NCBI GenBank assembly: GCA_904420245.1
Contig: CAJFUL010000078.1
Span: 1-64,000 of the forward strand
Direction of reading: 5' to 3'
DNA from: Candidatus Paralachnospira avium
GTDB taxonomy: Bacteria > Bacillota > Clostridia > Lachnospirales > Lachnospiraceae
DNA: 64,000 nt
Below the pieces are notes generated by a model that ran no database searches, was not told where the DNA came from, and saw nothing but the letters and a program-made list of their open reading frames with translations. Below, one piece after another: positions 1-8,624 of the stretch (the first letter of the stretch is position 1; every line of letters begins with the position of its first letter). Made by a program: the position numbers and the translations under genes.

Positions 1-106
1 ATAAATGAGACGAAGATTTTACCCTCTAAAAGACAAAAAGAGACTGCCGCACCTATGATTTACTAATCATTGATGCAACAGCCCCTTCTCAATATATACA
101 GGATCA

Positions 107-1930
107 TCAAAATCCCTTCCAATAGCGGAATATGAGTCTCCGGACCGGTCCCATCTTTTTCTCCAGCTCTCCGGCGCATTGGAAATAGATGCTCACCACC
201 GCCGCCTCCTCCTCTTCCGTCGCCGGAGACGGGCCGAAGGCGGCGGCGTTTACGATCTCCTGGACCATCCGGATCCTGCCGGGACTGACGCCGGGAAGCT
301 CCCCGGAAAGCGCCCCGGCGAAGTCCTTTTCCGTCCCGTCCCATCCCTCCAGGCAGCCGCCGAAGTGGAGCATCCGGATCCACCTGGCAAAGACGGCCCT
401 GCATCCGGCCCGCATAAGCCTGTCTCTCCTCCGCAGGCGGCGGCAGCCGAAAAAGAAGGGGAGCAGGAGAAGGGTATAGACCAGGCAGGCCGCCAGGACC
501 CATAAAGCCTCCCGGCTCACGCTCCAGTCCAGGGACAGCTGGAACCCGTCCCACTGGTCTTCCTGGACTGTCCCGGCTGTCCCGCTGGCCGCGGGCAGCT
601 CCAGATCCAGCCCCGCCAGGATCCCGTCCATACTGGAACTGTCATAGCCCGGAAAAGAGGCCGTCATGGACCCGTCGGCGGCAGGCGTCACCTCCACCGG
701 CGTCCAGCCGTACTCCGGCAGAAAGATCTCCACCCAGGCATGGGCAGACTCATCGGTCACCTCCGCCGCCCACCGCCCGTTGTCCGTCTGTTCAAAAGCC
801 GACGGCTCCACCCGGTATCCGGAAACGTACCTAGCCGGAATCCCGTACATTCTGTACATCAGCGCGGCCGCGGCCGCGTAGTGCTGGCAGTATCCCTGTC
901 CGCTCTCAAAGAGAAAATACTCCACGACGTCCTCATTGACCGGCGCCCATCCCGGCGTGAGCGTGTAGGAAGCCCTGGAGCTCAAGGTATATAAGATGAA
1001 GCTGGTGATCTCATCCAGTCCCTCCAGAGGATTCTCCTCCACCAGGGCCGCCAGTCTGGGAAGCTGCTCCCGCGGCACCTGGGTATAGACCTCCCGCACC
1101 ACTTCCTCATATCCGTCCCGCAGCTCCCGGTACCAGGTCCCCGCCTCTCCCATAAAGTCCAGAAGCCCCCAGTCGATCTGCATATCCTCCTGTTCAAAAT
1201 ATTCATATCCGTATCCATTGGCCGGGATATTCCTGCGGTAGAGCAGCCACTGATTCTGGTGCGAGGCGTAGTAGGGGATATAGAGCGTGTCGTAGCTGCT
1301 GTCCGCATTGCGGATCATCACCCACCTGGACTGCTGTTCCTCTTCCGGATCCGCCTCCGCCAGACTGGTCTCGTTCATGATGAAATACATCTGCTCATAC
1401 ATCCAGATCATCCAGGAGCGCCACTCTTCCCAGTGATAGCGCGCGGCCACCAAGTCGATATCCGCTTCCTCATCTGCCTCTTCCCAGTTATTTCCCAGAT
1501 ATTCTCCTCCCACGAACCCTTTCAGATACAGATCCTCCGTGGGCCGGTCCCATTCCGTCAGATAAAGCTGTACTTCTCCGGTCCGGTAATTGTTCCCCCG
1601 GCTGACCGTTCCCCCTGATTCCGTATCGTCCGCCTGCCCGGAGAGCCGGTCAAAGAGCCGATAGATGCTCCCCTCCGCCTGATACACCATCTGGTAAAAA
1701 GCCGACGGACGGACCGAAACCAGCACAAAAGCCAGGGAAAAGGACAAAAAGACCGCTGCCCCGGCCCAAAGACTGTTTTCCCTTCCGCCGGCCTCCGGTC
1801 TGGATCTCCAGAAGACCCACAGGACAATATGGACCAGGGCCAGGAGCACGAAAGCCAGGATGCCCAGACGTCTCCCAAACAGCACTCCCGCCAGGAGCGC
1901 TGCGATCTCCAGCAAATATAACAGCCCCAT
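107..1930 (-). CDS. Membrane-anchored transglutaminase-like protein
   Basis: This is a 607-residue membrane protein with hydrophobic segments over about residues 1-80 and a second near 475-497, and a transglutaminase-like core between them. The core shows the Cys of GYCQHYA (Cys348) and the His of SAHAWVEIF (His397). The third catalytic position, usually Asp in this fold, reads Glu413 in WTPVEVTP. Proteins of this type commonly travel with MoxR ATPases and DUF58 proteins, as here: the DUF58 gene ends 15 bases upstream and MoxR precedes it, so the three form one operon. The family is thought to act on exported or cell-surface proteins, but the substrate is unknown. The ATG follows AAGGAGG at good spacing. 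Confidence 0.85.
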   Translation of the reverse strand: MGLLYLLEIAALLAGVLFGRRLGILAFVLLALVHIVLWVFWRSRPEAGGRENSLWAGAAVFLSFSLAFVLVSVRPSAFYQMVYQAEGSIYRLFDRLSGQADDTESGGTVSRGNNYRTGEVQLYLTEWDRPTEDLYLKGFVGGEYLGNNWEEADEEADIDLVAARYHWEEWRSWMIWMYEQMYFIMNETSLAEADPEEEQQSRWVMIRNADSSYDTLYIPYYASHQNQWLLYRRNIPANGYGYEYFEQEDMQIDWGLLDFMGEAGTWYRELRDGYEEVVREVYTQVPREQLPRLAALVEENPLEGLDEITSFILYTLSSRASYTLTPGWAPVNEDVVEYFLFESGQGYCQHYAAAAALMYRMYGIPARYVSGYRVEPSAFEQTDNGRWAAEVTDESAHAWVEIFLPEYGWTPVEVTPAADGSMTASFPGYDSSSMDGILAGLDLELPAASGTAGTVQEDQWDGFQLSLDWSVSREALWVLAACLVYTLLLLPFFFGCRRLRRRDRLMRAGCRAVFARWIRMLHFGGCLEGWDGTEKDFAGALSGELPGVSPGRIRMVQEIVNAAAFGPSPATEEEEAAVVSIYFQCAGELEKKMGPVRRLIFRYWKGF

Positions 1931-1945
1931 ATCCGCCTCCTTATG

Positions 1946-2989
1946 TTATGAAATGACAACGACTCCCGTCTCCAGCTCCTGCTCCCAGTCCTCCCGCGAA
2001 AACAGGAAGACAAGGCGTCCGTTGAAATACAGGCTCATATCCTTTCCCAGAAAAAAATCCTCTTCCGGCTCCGCAGCGTTCCGGGGACAGCCCTCCAAAA
2101 GGTCCCGGTACAGCCTCCAGAAAAGCTCTTTCCTGTGATCCCTCTCTGTGACCTCCGCCTGCCGTCTTCGGTCCTCTCCATCCGTCCAGCATACCCGGAG
2201 ACGGAGCCCGCAGGCCAAAAGTCCCAAAAGCAGGGCCGACAGCGTCTCAAAATAGCGGTCCCTCTCCTCTCCCGGCCCTTCCCCAAGGCCCGAAAGATCC
2301 AAAAGCACCTTCCGGAAGGGCTCCGGCCTGTCCTCATACTCCTTCAGGAGAAGCTGGTCTGCCCTTGCGCTCAGCTTCCAGTGGATATGGCGCAGGGGAT
2401 CTCCGTCCCGGTACTCCCGGATCTGCCGCACCTCCTCCAGGTTCGTTCCCCGGCGGGACAGAAACGCCTCCGTTTCCTCCTGCCGCTGTCCGGAGGACGG
2501 ATCCCCGAGAAGGATCTTAAGGCTCTTCTCTCCGGGAAAGACCACTGTCCTCATGGCCGCCGCCGTTTTCTTCTTCACCGGCCAGACCGGCACGGCCGGA
2601 TACAGATACAGCTTCCGGATCTGCAGCTTGGCAAAGCCGCAGTGGAGAGGCTTGAAGACAAAGGAGACTTGGCTCTCCCCCGGTTCCGCCAGACCGTAAA
2701 ACCGCTGTCCTTTCTGATCCCCGGCCCGCATCCGCAGCTGGAACCGCACCGGGATCCGGCTCCTGTTTTCCACCGTCACCCGGAAGCTGCCCGTTTCCTT
2801 CCGGAAGGCTTCTTCCGTTTCTCTGGAAAAAGAGACGGTCAGCCGCCTCCTGCAAAAATGGGCCTGGCACGCCATCAAAAAGAGCAGGAAAAGCTGCATG
2901 GCCGCCAGTATACAAAGGGGCAGATACCGGAACATGGCGGCTCCATAAAACAAAAAAAGCGTAAAAAGGAGAAAAGCAAACTTCCTCAT
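1946..2989 (-). CDS. DUF58 family protein
   Basis: This 347-residue protein has two N-terminal membrane segments (about residues 3-19 and 23-42) followed by a soluble region. It carries the DUF58 signature REYRDGDPLRHIHWKLSAR at about residues 191-209. DUF58 proteins have a partly VWA-like fold and are found next to MoxR-type AAA+ ATPases and transglutaminases. The start overlaps the end of the MoxR gene by 4 bases, which implies translational coupling. The biochemical role is unknown; by context it probably works with the MoxR chaperone and the downstream transglutaminase at the membrane. Confidence 0.85.
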   Translation of the reverse strand: MRKFAFLLFTLFLFYGAAMFRYLPLCILAAMQLFLLFLMACQAHFCRRRLTVSFSRETEEAFRKETGSFRVTVENRSRIPVRFQLRMRAGDQKGQRFYGLAEPGESQVSFVFKPLHCGFAKLQIRKLYLYPAVPVWPVKKKTAAAMRTVVFPGEKSLKILLGDPSSGQRQEETEAFLSRRGTNLEEVRQIREYRDGDPLRHIHWKLSARADQLLLKEYEDRPEPFRKVLLDLSGLGEGPGEERDRYFETLSALLLGLLACGLRLRVCWTDGEDRRRQAEVTERDHRKELFWRLYRDLLEGCPRNAAEPEEDFFLGKDMSLYFNGRLVFLFSREDWEQELETGVVVIS

Positions 2990-3933
2990 CTGCTTTCCTC
3001 CCCCGGCGACGGTTTTTTGACCGTCTTCAAAATTCCCCTTATGATCTCTTCTTTGTCCAGGCCATCCATCCTGGCCGCCGCCGCGGCCGTCACCCGGTGG
3101 GAGATCACATAGGGAAACTGCTCTTCCACATCTCCCGGGACCACATAGTCCCTTCCGTCCAGCCAGGCCGCCGCCTTGGCCATCCCGGACAGAGCTATGG
3201 TGGCCCTGGGGCCGGCTCCCCGCTCCAGATACGGCTGCTCTCTGGTGGCCGTGACCAGTTCCAGCAGATAGCGTCCCACCGTCCTGCTGATATAGACTTC
3301 CCGCACCTCTTTCTGCAGCTTTAGCAGTTCCTTCCTGTCCAGCACAGTCTCCACCTGGTCCGCGTGATGACCGGCCCGGGCCGACAGAGCCAATTCCAGC
3401 TCGCTGTCAAAATCCGGATACCCGATGGAAAGAGAGATCATGAACCGGTCCACCTGGGCCTCCGGCAGAGGCTGTGTCCCCGCGTTTCCGTAAGGATTCT
3501 GAGTGGCCGCCACGAAAAAGGGGACCGGCAGCTCTCTGGTGACGCCGTCCACCGTGCAGCGCCTCTCCTCCATGACCTCCAGAAGAGCCGACTGGGTCTT
3601 GGGAGAAGTCCTGTTCAGCTCGTCCGCCAGCAGAAGGTTGCAGAAAACACTTCCCGGCTGATAAACGAACTTCTCCTCTTCCCTGCGGTAAACGGAAAAA
3701 CCGGTCAGGTCCGACGGCAGCACATCCGGCGTAAACTGCACCCGCCTGTAGTCCAGCCCCATGGCCCTGGAAAAAGCCAGGGCCAGCGTCGTCTTTCCGA
3801 CTCCGGGAATATCCTCCAGCAGGATATGGCCTCCGGCCAAAAACGCCAAAAACATTTCCCGTATCTTTTCATCCTTTCCCAGGATCACCTGACCGACCTG
3901 TTCCAGGACCTCCCACGCTTTATCCTGATGCAA
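2986..3933 (-). CDS. MoxR family AAA+ ATPase
   Basis: This cytoplasmic AAA+ ATPase of the MoxR family has Walker A GVGKT near residue 45, Walker B LLLADELNR near 105 and sensor-1 region AATQNP near 145. MoxR ATPases act as chaperones that assemble or activate partner complexes, usually with DUF58/VWA proteins encoded downstream, as here. Start choice is uncertain. An ATG at 3942 directly abuts the GGAGG ribosome site with no spacing, whereas a TTG at 3933 (giving MHQDKAWEV) is 9 bases from it and is preferred here. First gene of the three-gene MoxR-DUF58-transglutaminase operon. Confidence 0.88.
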   Translation of the reverse strand: MHQDKAWEVLEQVGQVILGKDEKIREMFLAFLAGGHILLEDIPGVGKTTLALAFSRAMGLDYRRVQFTPDVLPSDLTGFSVYRREEEKFVYQPGSVFCNLLLADELNRTSPKTQSALLEVMEERRCTVDGVTRELPVPFFVAATQNPYGNAGTQPLPEAQVDRFMISLSIGYPDFDSELELALSARAGHHADQVETVLDRKELLKLQKEVREVYISRTVGRYLLELVTATREQPYLERGAGPRATIALSGMAKAAAWLDGRDYVVPGDVEEQFPYVISHRVTAAAAARMDGLDKEEIIRGILKTVKKPSPGEESR

Positions 3934-4068
3934 TGCCCTCATCCTCCTTTAAGTCTCTGTCCGGGCACAAAACTCCTCATTGTCCTCATTATAAAAAAAT
4001 CCCGGCCCATGCAGAAGTTCCTTTTTGTTTTCCTGTTATAATCCAACGGTTTACGCGTCCCATTCCGC

Positions 4069-4097
4069 TTGACGCAGTCTCTAAAATATGCTAGGAT
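4069..4097 (+). promoter_or_regulatory. Sigma-A-like promoter for the MATE operon
   Basis: The -35 box TTGACG (4069-4074) and -10 box TAGGAT (4092-4097) are separated by exactly 17 bases. Transcription would start near 4104, immediately before the structured leader described in the next entry. Confidence 0.6.
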
Positions 4098-4103
4098 GAT
4101 ACT

Positions 4104-4195
4104 ACTTGCCCGGAGGGCGAATCATTCGGCGGAAATGATAAGCTGGATAAAGGCACGGACTGAGATGTCTGTTCTTTATCCGGCTTTTCTTTTGT
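4104..4195 (+). promoter_or_regulatory. Candidate guanidine-IV (mepA-motif) riboswitch with terminator
   Basis: The leader contains two short hairpins followed by a transcription terminator. Hairpin 1 is GCCC/GGGC (4108-4111 with 4115-4118). Hairpin 2 is ATCATT/AATGAT (4121-4126 with 4134-4139) with loop CGGCGGA. The third stem pairs AGCTGGATAAAG (4141-4152) with CTTTATCCGGCT (4174-4185) with one G-T pair, and is followed by a T-rich run. The guanidine-IV class (mepA motif) is known mainly from Clostridia, upstream of MATE genes, with two small hairpins ahead of a terminator, which fits both structure and context. The family name is recalled from motif and context, not computed. Confidence 0.6.
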
Positions 4196-4239
4196 TTTGC
4201 GCTGCCTGGAGCTATCCCATATAAAGGAGGAAACAAAAA

Positions 4240-5583
4240 ATGGATCTGTTGAACGGCAAGATCAAAACTCTCTACTTCAAATATCTGGCCGCGGCCTTTG
4301 GAAGCGCCCTGATCACTTCCATCTATTCCATCGTAGATATGGCCATGGTGGGCCAGTACCACGGTCCCGACGGCGCCGCGGCCCTGGCCGTGGTGGCGCC
4401 CATCTGGAACATCATCTACAGCCTGGGACTCCTAATGGGGATCGGCGGTTCCGTCCTCTTCAGCACCATCCGCGGAAGGGCCGGCGGCCAGGAAAAAAGA
4501 TCCAACGAATACTTCACGGCCTCCATCATCGGCTCTGTGGTCCTGGCTCTGGCAGCCTGGATCGTGATCGCGGTCTTTGACAGACAGCTGCTCACATTCT
4601 TCGGAGCCGGCGAAGAGACCCTCTCCCTGGCCAGAGAATACGTCCGTCCCATTAAATTCGTGGTCCCCTGCTTCCTGTTCACCCAGACCCTGGCGGCCTA
4701 CCTGCGCAACGACGGACATCCCGGCCTCGCCACGGCAGGAGTTCTGGCGGGAGGGATCTTCAATATCTTCGGCGACTATTTCTTTGTCTTTACCTGCGAT
4801 ATGGGCGCCTTCGGCGCCGGACTGGCCACGGCCGTGGGCTCTGTCATCTCCATATTGGTGATGCTGTCCCACTTTTTCACCAAGAAGAACACCCTGCGCC
4901 TGGTCCGCCCCTCCGGCCTCCTCGGAAAACTGAGGGAAATCTCCGTAACGGGCTTTTCCACCTTTTTCATCGACATCGCCATGGGCATCCTGACGATCCT
5001 GTTCAACCGGCAGATCATGGCCTGCCTGGGAACAAACGCCCTCTCCGTGTACGGCGTCATCGTCAATATCAGTACCTTCGTGCAGTGCTGCGCCTACAGC
5101 GTCGGCCAGGCCTCCCAGCCCATCTTCTCCACCAACTTCGGAGCGGGAAACGCGGGACGCATCCGCCGTACCCTGCAGTACGCCCTGGCCACCACGGCCT
5201 TTTTCGGCATTGTCTGGACCGTCCTGTGCCTGGCGGCTCCCAATGCCTTCATCCATATTTTTATGAGCCCTACGGAAGCAGTGCTGGAGATCGCTCCGGG
5301 CATCATCCGGTGCTACGGACTCTCCTTCCTGCTGCTTCCTCTCAATATTTTTTCTACCTATTATTTCCAGTCCATCATGAAGCCTCAGGCTGCCTTCATA
5401 GTCTCCATCTCCAGAGGACTTGTGATCAGCGGGCTTTTGATCCTCCTGCTCCCGGCAGCCGCCGGGGCTGGCTTCATCTGGCTGGCAATGCCCCTCACAG
5501 AACTTATCACGGCAGTCTATGTCGTATGCGCCGTCACGCGCTACACAAAACGGCTGCCCCAGCGAAAGGAAGGTGCTTTATGA
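4240..5583 (+). CDS. MATE family efflux transporter (MepA-like)
   Basis: This 447-residue polytopic membrane protein has about 12 hydrophobic helices in two related halves, the usual length and layout of MATE exporters. Early residues read SALITSIYSIVDMAMVGQY, a typical MATE helix 1 region. MATE proteins export cationic organic compounds using H+ or Na+ gradients. If the leader is a guanidine-IV riboswitch, guanidine or guanidine-like cations are the natural substrate, but this is inference. The start has AAAGGAGG upstream at good spacing. The stop overlaps the start of the next gene (ATGA), so both are one transcript. Confidence 0.9.
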   Translation: MDLLNGKIKTLYFKYLAAAFGSALITSIYSIVDMAMVGQYHGPDGAAALAVVAPIWNIIYSLGLLMGIGGSVLFSTIRGRAGGQEKRSNEYFTASIIGSVVLALAAWIVIAVFDRQLLTFFGAGEETLSLAREYVRPIKFVVPCFLFTQTLAAYLRNDGHPGLATAGVLAGGIFNIFGDYFFVFTCDMGAFGAGLATAVGSVISILVMLSHFFTKKNTLRLVRPSGLLGKLREISVTGFSTFFIDIAMGILTILFNRQIMACLGTNALSVYGVIVNISTFVQCCAYSVGQASQPIFSTNFGAGNAGRIRRTLQYALATTAFFGIVWTVLCLAAPNAFIHIFMSPTEAVLEIAPGIIRCYGLSFLLLPLNIFSTYYFQSIMKPQAAFIVSISRGLVISGLLILLLPAAAGAGFIWLAMPLTELITAVYVVCAVTRYTKRLPQRKEGAL

Positions 5584-6188
5584 ATCAGATCATCACCATC
5601 GGACGGGAATTCGGAAGCGGCGGACGTGAACTGGGCCGCCGTCTGGCAGAGACTCTGGGCTTTGCCTACTATGACCAGGAGATCGTCGGAGAGATCTCCA
5701 GACGGACTGCCCTGTCCCAGCAGTATGTGCGGGCAGTGGTGGAGCATCAGTCCGCCTTTTCCTTCCCCATCCACATCGGACGCAGCTTCTATATGCCGGT
5801 GAATCCGGCCTTTGAGCAGACCATGGCCGTGTACCGGGAGGAAGCCCGCATCCTCACGGAGATGGCCGATCAGTCAGACTGCGTCATCGTAGGCCGCTGC
5901 GCCGACTATGTCCTGAGGGACCGCCGTCCGCTCCGCCTCTTTGTCTACGCGAACATGGAGAGCAAGCTGCGCCGCTGCCGGGAAAAAGGGCCCGCGGCAG
6001 AATCCCTCACGGACAAGGAGCTGCGGCAGAAGATCCTGGGCATCGACAAAAAACGGGCCAAATACTATGAATTCTACACAGGACGCCCCTGGGCCGACAA
6101 GCTGAATTTCGACCTGTGCATCAACACCACGGAGACCGTCATCAAGGAGATGGTGCCGGCCGTCGCGAAATTCCTGCAAGCCCGGTAA
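5580..6188 (+). CDS. Cytidylate kinase-like family protein
   Basis: This 202-residue protein begins MNQIITIGREFGSGGRELGR, the glycine-rich nucleotide-binding loop of the cytidylate kinase-like family (Cytidylate_kin2 type). Such proteins occur widely in Clostridia as lone genes or fused to or next to transporters; their true substrate is mostly unknown. The start codon overlaps the MATE stop by 4 bases, showing translational coupling. It is unlikely to be the housekeeping cytidylate kinase, which differs in sequence and context. Confidence 0.82.
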   Translation: MNQIITIGREFGSGGRELGRRLAETLGFAYYDQEIVGEISRRTALSQQYVRAVVEHQSAFSFPIHIGRSFYMPVNPAFEQTMAVYREEARILTEMADQSDCVIVGRCADYVLRDRRPLRLFVYANMESKLRRCREKGPAAESLTDKELRQKILGIDKKRAKYYEFYTGRPWADKLNFDLCINTTETVIKEMVPAVAKFLQAR

Positions 6189-6225
6189 CTTCCGCGCGGT
6201 CCCCGCGCCCTTCATGAAACAAAAT

Positions 6226-6273
6226 ACAGCCGGAGTCCGGCAGCCTCTTATCCGGCCTGCCGCCTCCGGCTGT
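6226..6273. terminator. Bidirectional terminator hairpin
   Basis: ACAGCCGGAG (6226-6235) pairs perfectly with CTCCGGCTGT (6264-6273) between two convergent genes. The inner segment can extend the stem with further GC pairs. It likely ends both the MATE operon and the opposite two-component operon. Confidence 0.6.
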
Positions 6274-6276
6274 TCT

Positions 6277-6657
6277 TCATTCCTGCCCCGACAGCTCCTC
6301 CGCCAGCTTTAAGATCTGCGGCGCCAGCCGTTCTCGCTCTTTCCTGGTGATCCGCAGATACAGCGGATAAGCGGCGGCCACCGCCGCAATGCCCGCCAGG
6401 CCGATGACGATGCCCGGGATGAACAGAGCACCCATCCAGACCATGGTGCAGCACATTCCCACACCCAGCAGCAGACAGCCGATGACGCCCACGGTCACAG
6501 CCGTCACCGTTCCTTTCTTTGTGGCGCTCTGATCCAGGCGGCGCAGCTGCTCCATCTTATCCTCTTCCTTGGGAAGATACTTCTCCCTGATACTCCGGAT
6601 CTCTTCCTGCCGGCTGGCAGAATACGTGTAAGTAAATCTAGGATTATCCTTTTCCAT
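6277..6657 (-). CDS. Small two-helix membrane protein
   Basis: This 126-residue protein has a charged N-terminal half with a YLPKEEDKMEQLRRLD stretch, then two hydrophobic helices (about residues 50-70 and 77-98) and a charged tail. The helix pair, with LLGVGMCCTMVW and PGIVIGLAGI words, closely resembles the protein at 9368-9739 (GVGMCMSMVW, PGIVVGSVGI), so the two look like paralogues. It is the last gene of the operon and overlaps the preceding membrane-protein gene by 14 bases. No function is known to me. Confidence 0.75.
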   Translation of the reverse strand: MEKDNPRFTYTYSASRQEEIRSIREKYLPKEEDKMEQLRRLDQSATKKGTVTAVTVGVIGCLLLGVGMCCTMVWMGALFIPGIVIGLAGIAAVAAAYPLYLRITRKERERLAPQILKLAEELSGQE

Positions 6658-7549
6658 CTTGCTCTTTCCCTTCTGACTTTTCTTTTCTGAGCGCCTTTGT
6701 GGAGCGGACGATCATGAGGATCCCCGTCCCCACGATCAAAGCGCACACAGCTCCTCCGGTGGCCGCAGTCATGGCCTTCCGGAAAAACGGCCCCTCATCT
6801 CCCGCGGAGAACTGAGTCACCATGGCCGTCTCCAGCGACAGCATGGAGACCAGGGCCGAAGCCAGGCTCACCGCCAGGACAGCCGACATGGCCGGGCTGG
6901 CGCTTTTCCTGTACCGCACGATATTCACCACCGCCATGGCGACGGTATAAAAGGCGTACATGGCCATCACATAGATCAGAAATCCGCCGTAATGGAATGC
7001 CTGGTCCTTGCTCACCACCAGGACGATCACGCCCACCAGCGCCACATTCATGACGATCAGCAGGATGCCGCACAGCCTGCTGCGCCTCCACTCCGCCTCC
7101 CGGTCCTCTCCGAAACCACGGCTGTGGACGTACTTCGCCAGCGTAAACCGCATGACGGAGAGGACGATATAATAGACGGCCAGAGAGACAAACCAGGCTG
7201 ACCGGTAATAGATCCCGGAACCGGCATTGACCGCGGCGTAAAACAAGTTGATGACCAGGGATATATGGAGCGAAAAGCTCAGCTTAAAGGGCAGGTCGTT
7301 CCTGTAGCGGCTGATATACCGGTTCCCGGAGGCCCACTGGCTTCCCTTCTTCACCGCCCCGGAAACGGAAGCGCAGACCACGGTCAGCGAGTAGGCGGAG
7401 ACCACATAGGAGACATAGGCTGCCGGACTGTCCTCTCCTGCCCGCAGGAAGGTGTATGCCAGCAAGGCAGCCGCCAATGGCACGCTCAGCAGCACCACGG
7501 CCTTTCCCGGAAACAGCAGCTTATGCAGGATCTTTTTCCATCTTTTCAT
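6644..7549 (-). CDS. Polytopic membrane protein of unknown function
   Basis: This 301-residue protein has about 8 predicted membrane segments and a short charged C-terminal tail. No catalytic motif is visible. Its start lies 29 bases inside the end of the histidine kinase gene and its end overlaps the next gene, so it is co-transcribed and probably translationally coupled to the two-component system. It may be the output or sensory partner of that system; this is inferred only from position. Confidence 0.75.
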   Translation of the reverse strand: MKRWKKILHKLLFPGKAVVLLSVPLAAALLAYTFLRAGEDSPAAYVSYVVSAYSLTVVCASVSGAVKKGSQWASGNRYISRYRNDLPFKLSFSLHISLVINLFYAAVNAGSGIYYRSAWFVSLAVYYIVLSVMRFTLAKYVHSRGFGEDREAEWRRSRLCGILLIVMNVALVGVIVLVVSKDQAFHYGGFLIYVMAMYAFYTVAMAVVNIVRYRKSASPAMSAVLAVSLASALVSMLSLETAMVTQFSAGDEGPFFRKAMTAATGGAVCALIVGTGILMIVRSTKALRKEKSEGKEQDGKG

Positions 7550-8624
7550 CTCGCACTCTCCTGAGCTTCACCGTAAAGCTGCTGCCTTCTCCCACCTGAC
7601 TGACCACGGAGATCTCTCCGCCCACGATGTCCATGACCCTCTTCACAAGAGCCAGCCCCAGGCCGTTCCCCTGGGAGGCGTGGGAAGTATCTCCCTGATA
7701 AAACCTCTCAAATATATGCCGTCCGGCCTCCGGAGGGATCCCGCAGCCCGTATCGGACACCTGGACAATGGCATAGTCCCCGTCTCCCTTCAGGGACAGA
7801 GAGATCCTGCCCCCCGGTCCGGTAAATTTGACCGCGTTGGAAAACAAGTTGTTCCAGACAAGAGAGAGCAGTTCTTCGTCCGCCTCCGCCAGGATGCCTT
7901 CCTCGATGTCCGTATCGATCTCCAGCTCTTTTTCTTCCCACGCCGTCTCAAAGGACAGAAGGCAGCCGCACAGCTGCTCTCCCAGATCATAGACATGGGA
8001 ATCCGGATAGATCTGCTGGTTCTCCAGCTTGTTCAGCCTCAGGATATTGGTGATCAGATCCGCCAGGCGGCGGGAAGTCTCCGTGACGGCTCCGGCATAT
8101 TCCAGCCTCTTTTCCTCCGGAAGATCCTTCTGCTGGAGCATGGTCCCGTAATTGTGGATCACCGCCAGAGGCGTCTTCAGCTCATGGGACACGTTGGCGA
8201 TGAAATCCGTCCGCAGCGTCTCCGTCCCCGACAGCTCCTCCGCCATCCTGTTGAAATAATCCGCGATGACGTCGAAGCCGCTCATGTATTCCATCCCATG
8301 GAGGGGAGGTACCCTCACGGAAAAATCTCCCTTCATGATCCGCTCCGCCGCCTTTGTGATCTTCTTCACCGGCCTGTCCACCATAAACTTCCTGCGGATG
8401 CCGTCGATCACCGTACACAGGAGCGTCAAGAGCAGTACATTCAAAAACGTGACCTTGGCAGCTTCTTCTATGTGCTCCTGCCGCAGGCTCATCCCCATGG
8501 ACTCCGCCATGGTATTGAGGAACAGGAGCATGCAGCAGCTGATGACGAAAGCCATCAGCAGGAAAAAAATGATGTACTGCCTCAGAGAAAACAGCCGTCT
8601 CCTGGTCTTTTCGCCTCCGTTCAT
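7521..8624 (-). CDS. HAMP-domain sensor histidine kinase
   Basis: This 367-residue membrane kinase has two helices (about residues 16-38 and 58-76) flanking a very short external loop, a HAMP region, then a HisKA domain with phospho-acceptor His147 in NVSHELKTPLAV. The ATPase domain has an N-box (WNNLFSNAVKF) and G-boxes (DTGCGIPP, GNGLGLALV). The short external loop suggests it senses within the membrane or through a partner protein. The start overlaps the response-regulator stop by 4 bases. It pairs with the regulator at 8621-9295. Confidence 0.92.
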   Translation of the reverse strand: MNGGEKTRRRLFSLRQYIIFFLLMAFVISCCMLLFLNTMAESMGMSLRQEHIEEAAKVTFLNVLLLTLLCTVIDGIRRKFMVDRPVKKITKAAERIMKGDFSVRVPPLHGMEYMSGFDVIADYFNRMAEELSGTETLRTDFIANVSHELKTPLAVIHNYGTMLQQKDLPEEKRLEYAGAVTETSRRLADLITNILRLNKLENQQIYPDSHVYDLGEQLCGCLLSFETAWEEKELEIDTDIEEGILAEADEELLSLVWNNLFSNAVKFTGPGGRISLSLKGDGDYAIVQVSDTGCGIPPEAGRHIFERFYQGDTSHASQGNGLGLALVKRVMDIVGGEISVVSQVGEGSSFTVKLRRVRDEKMEKDPA

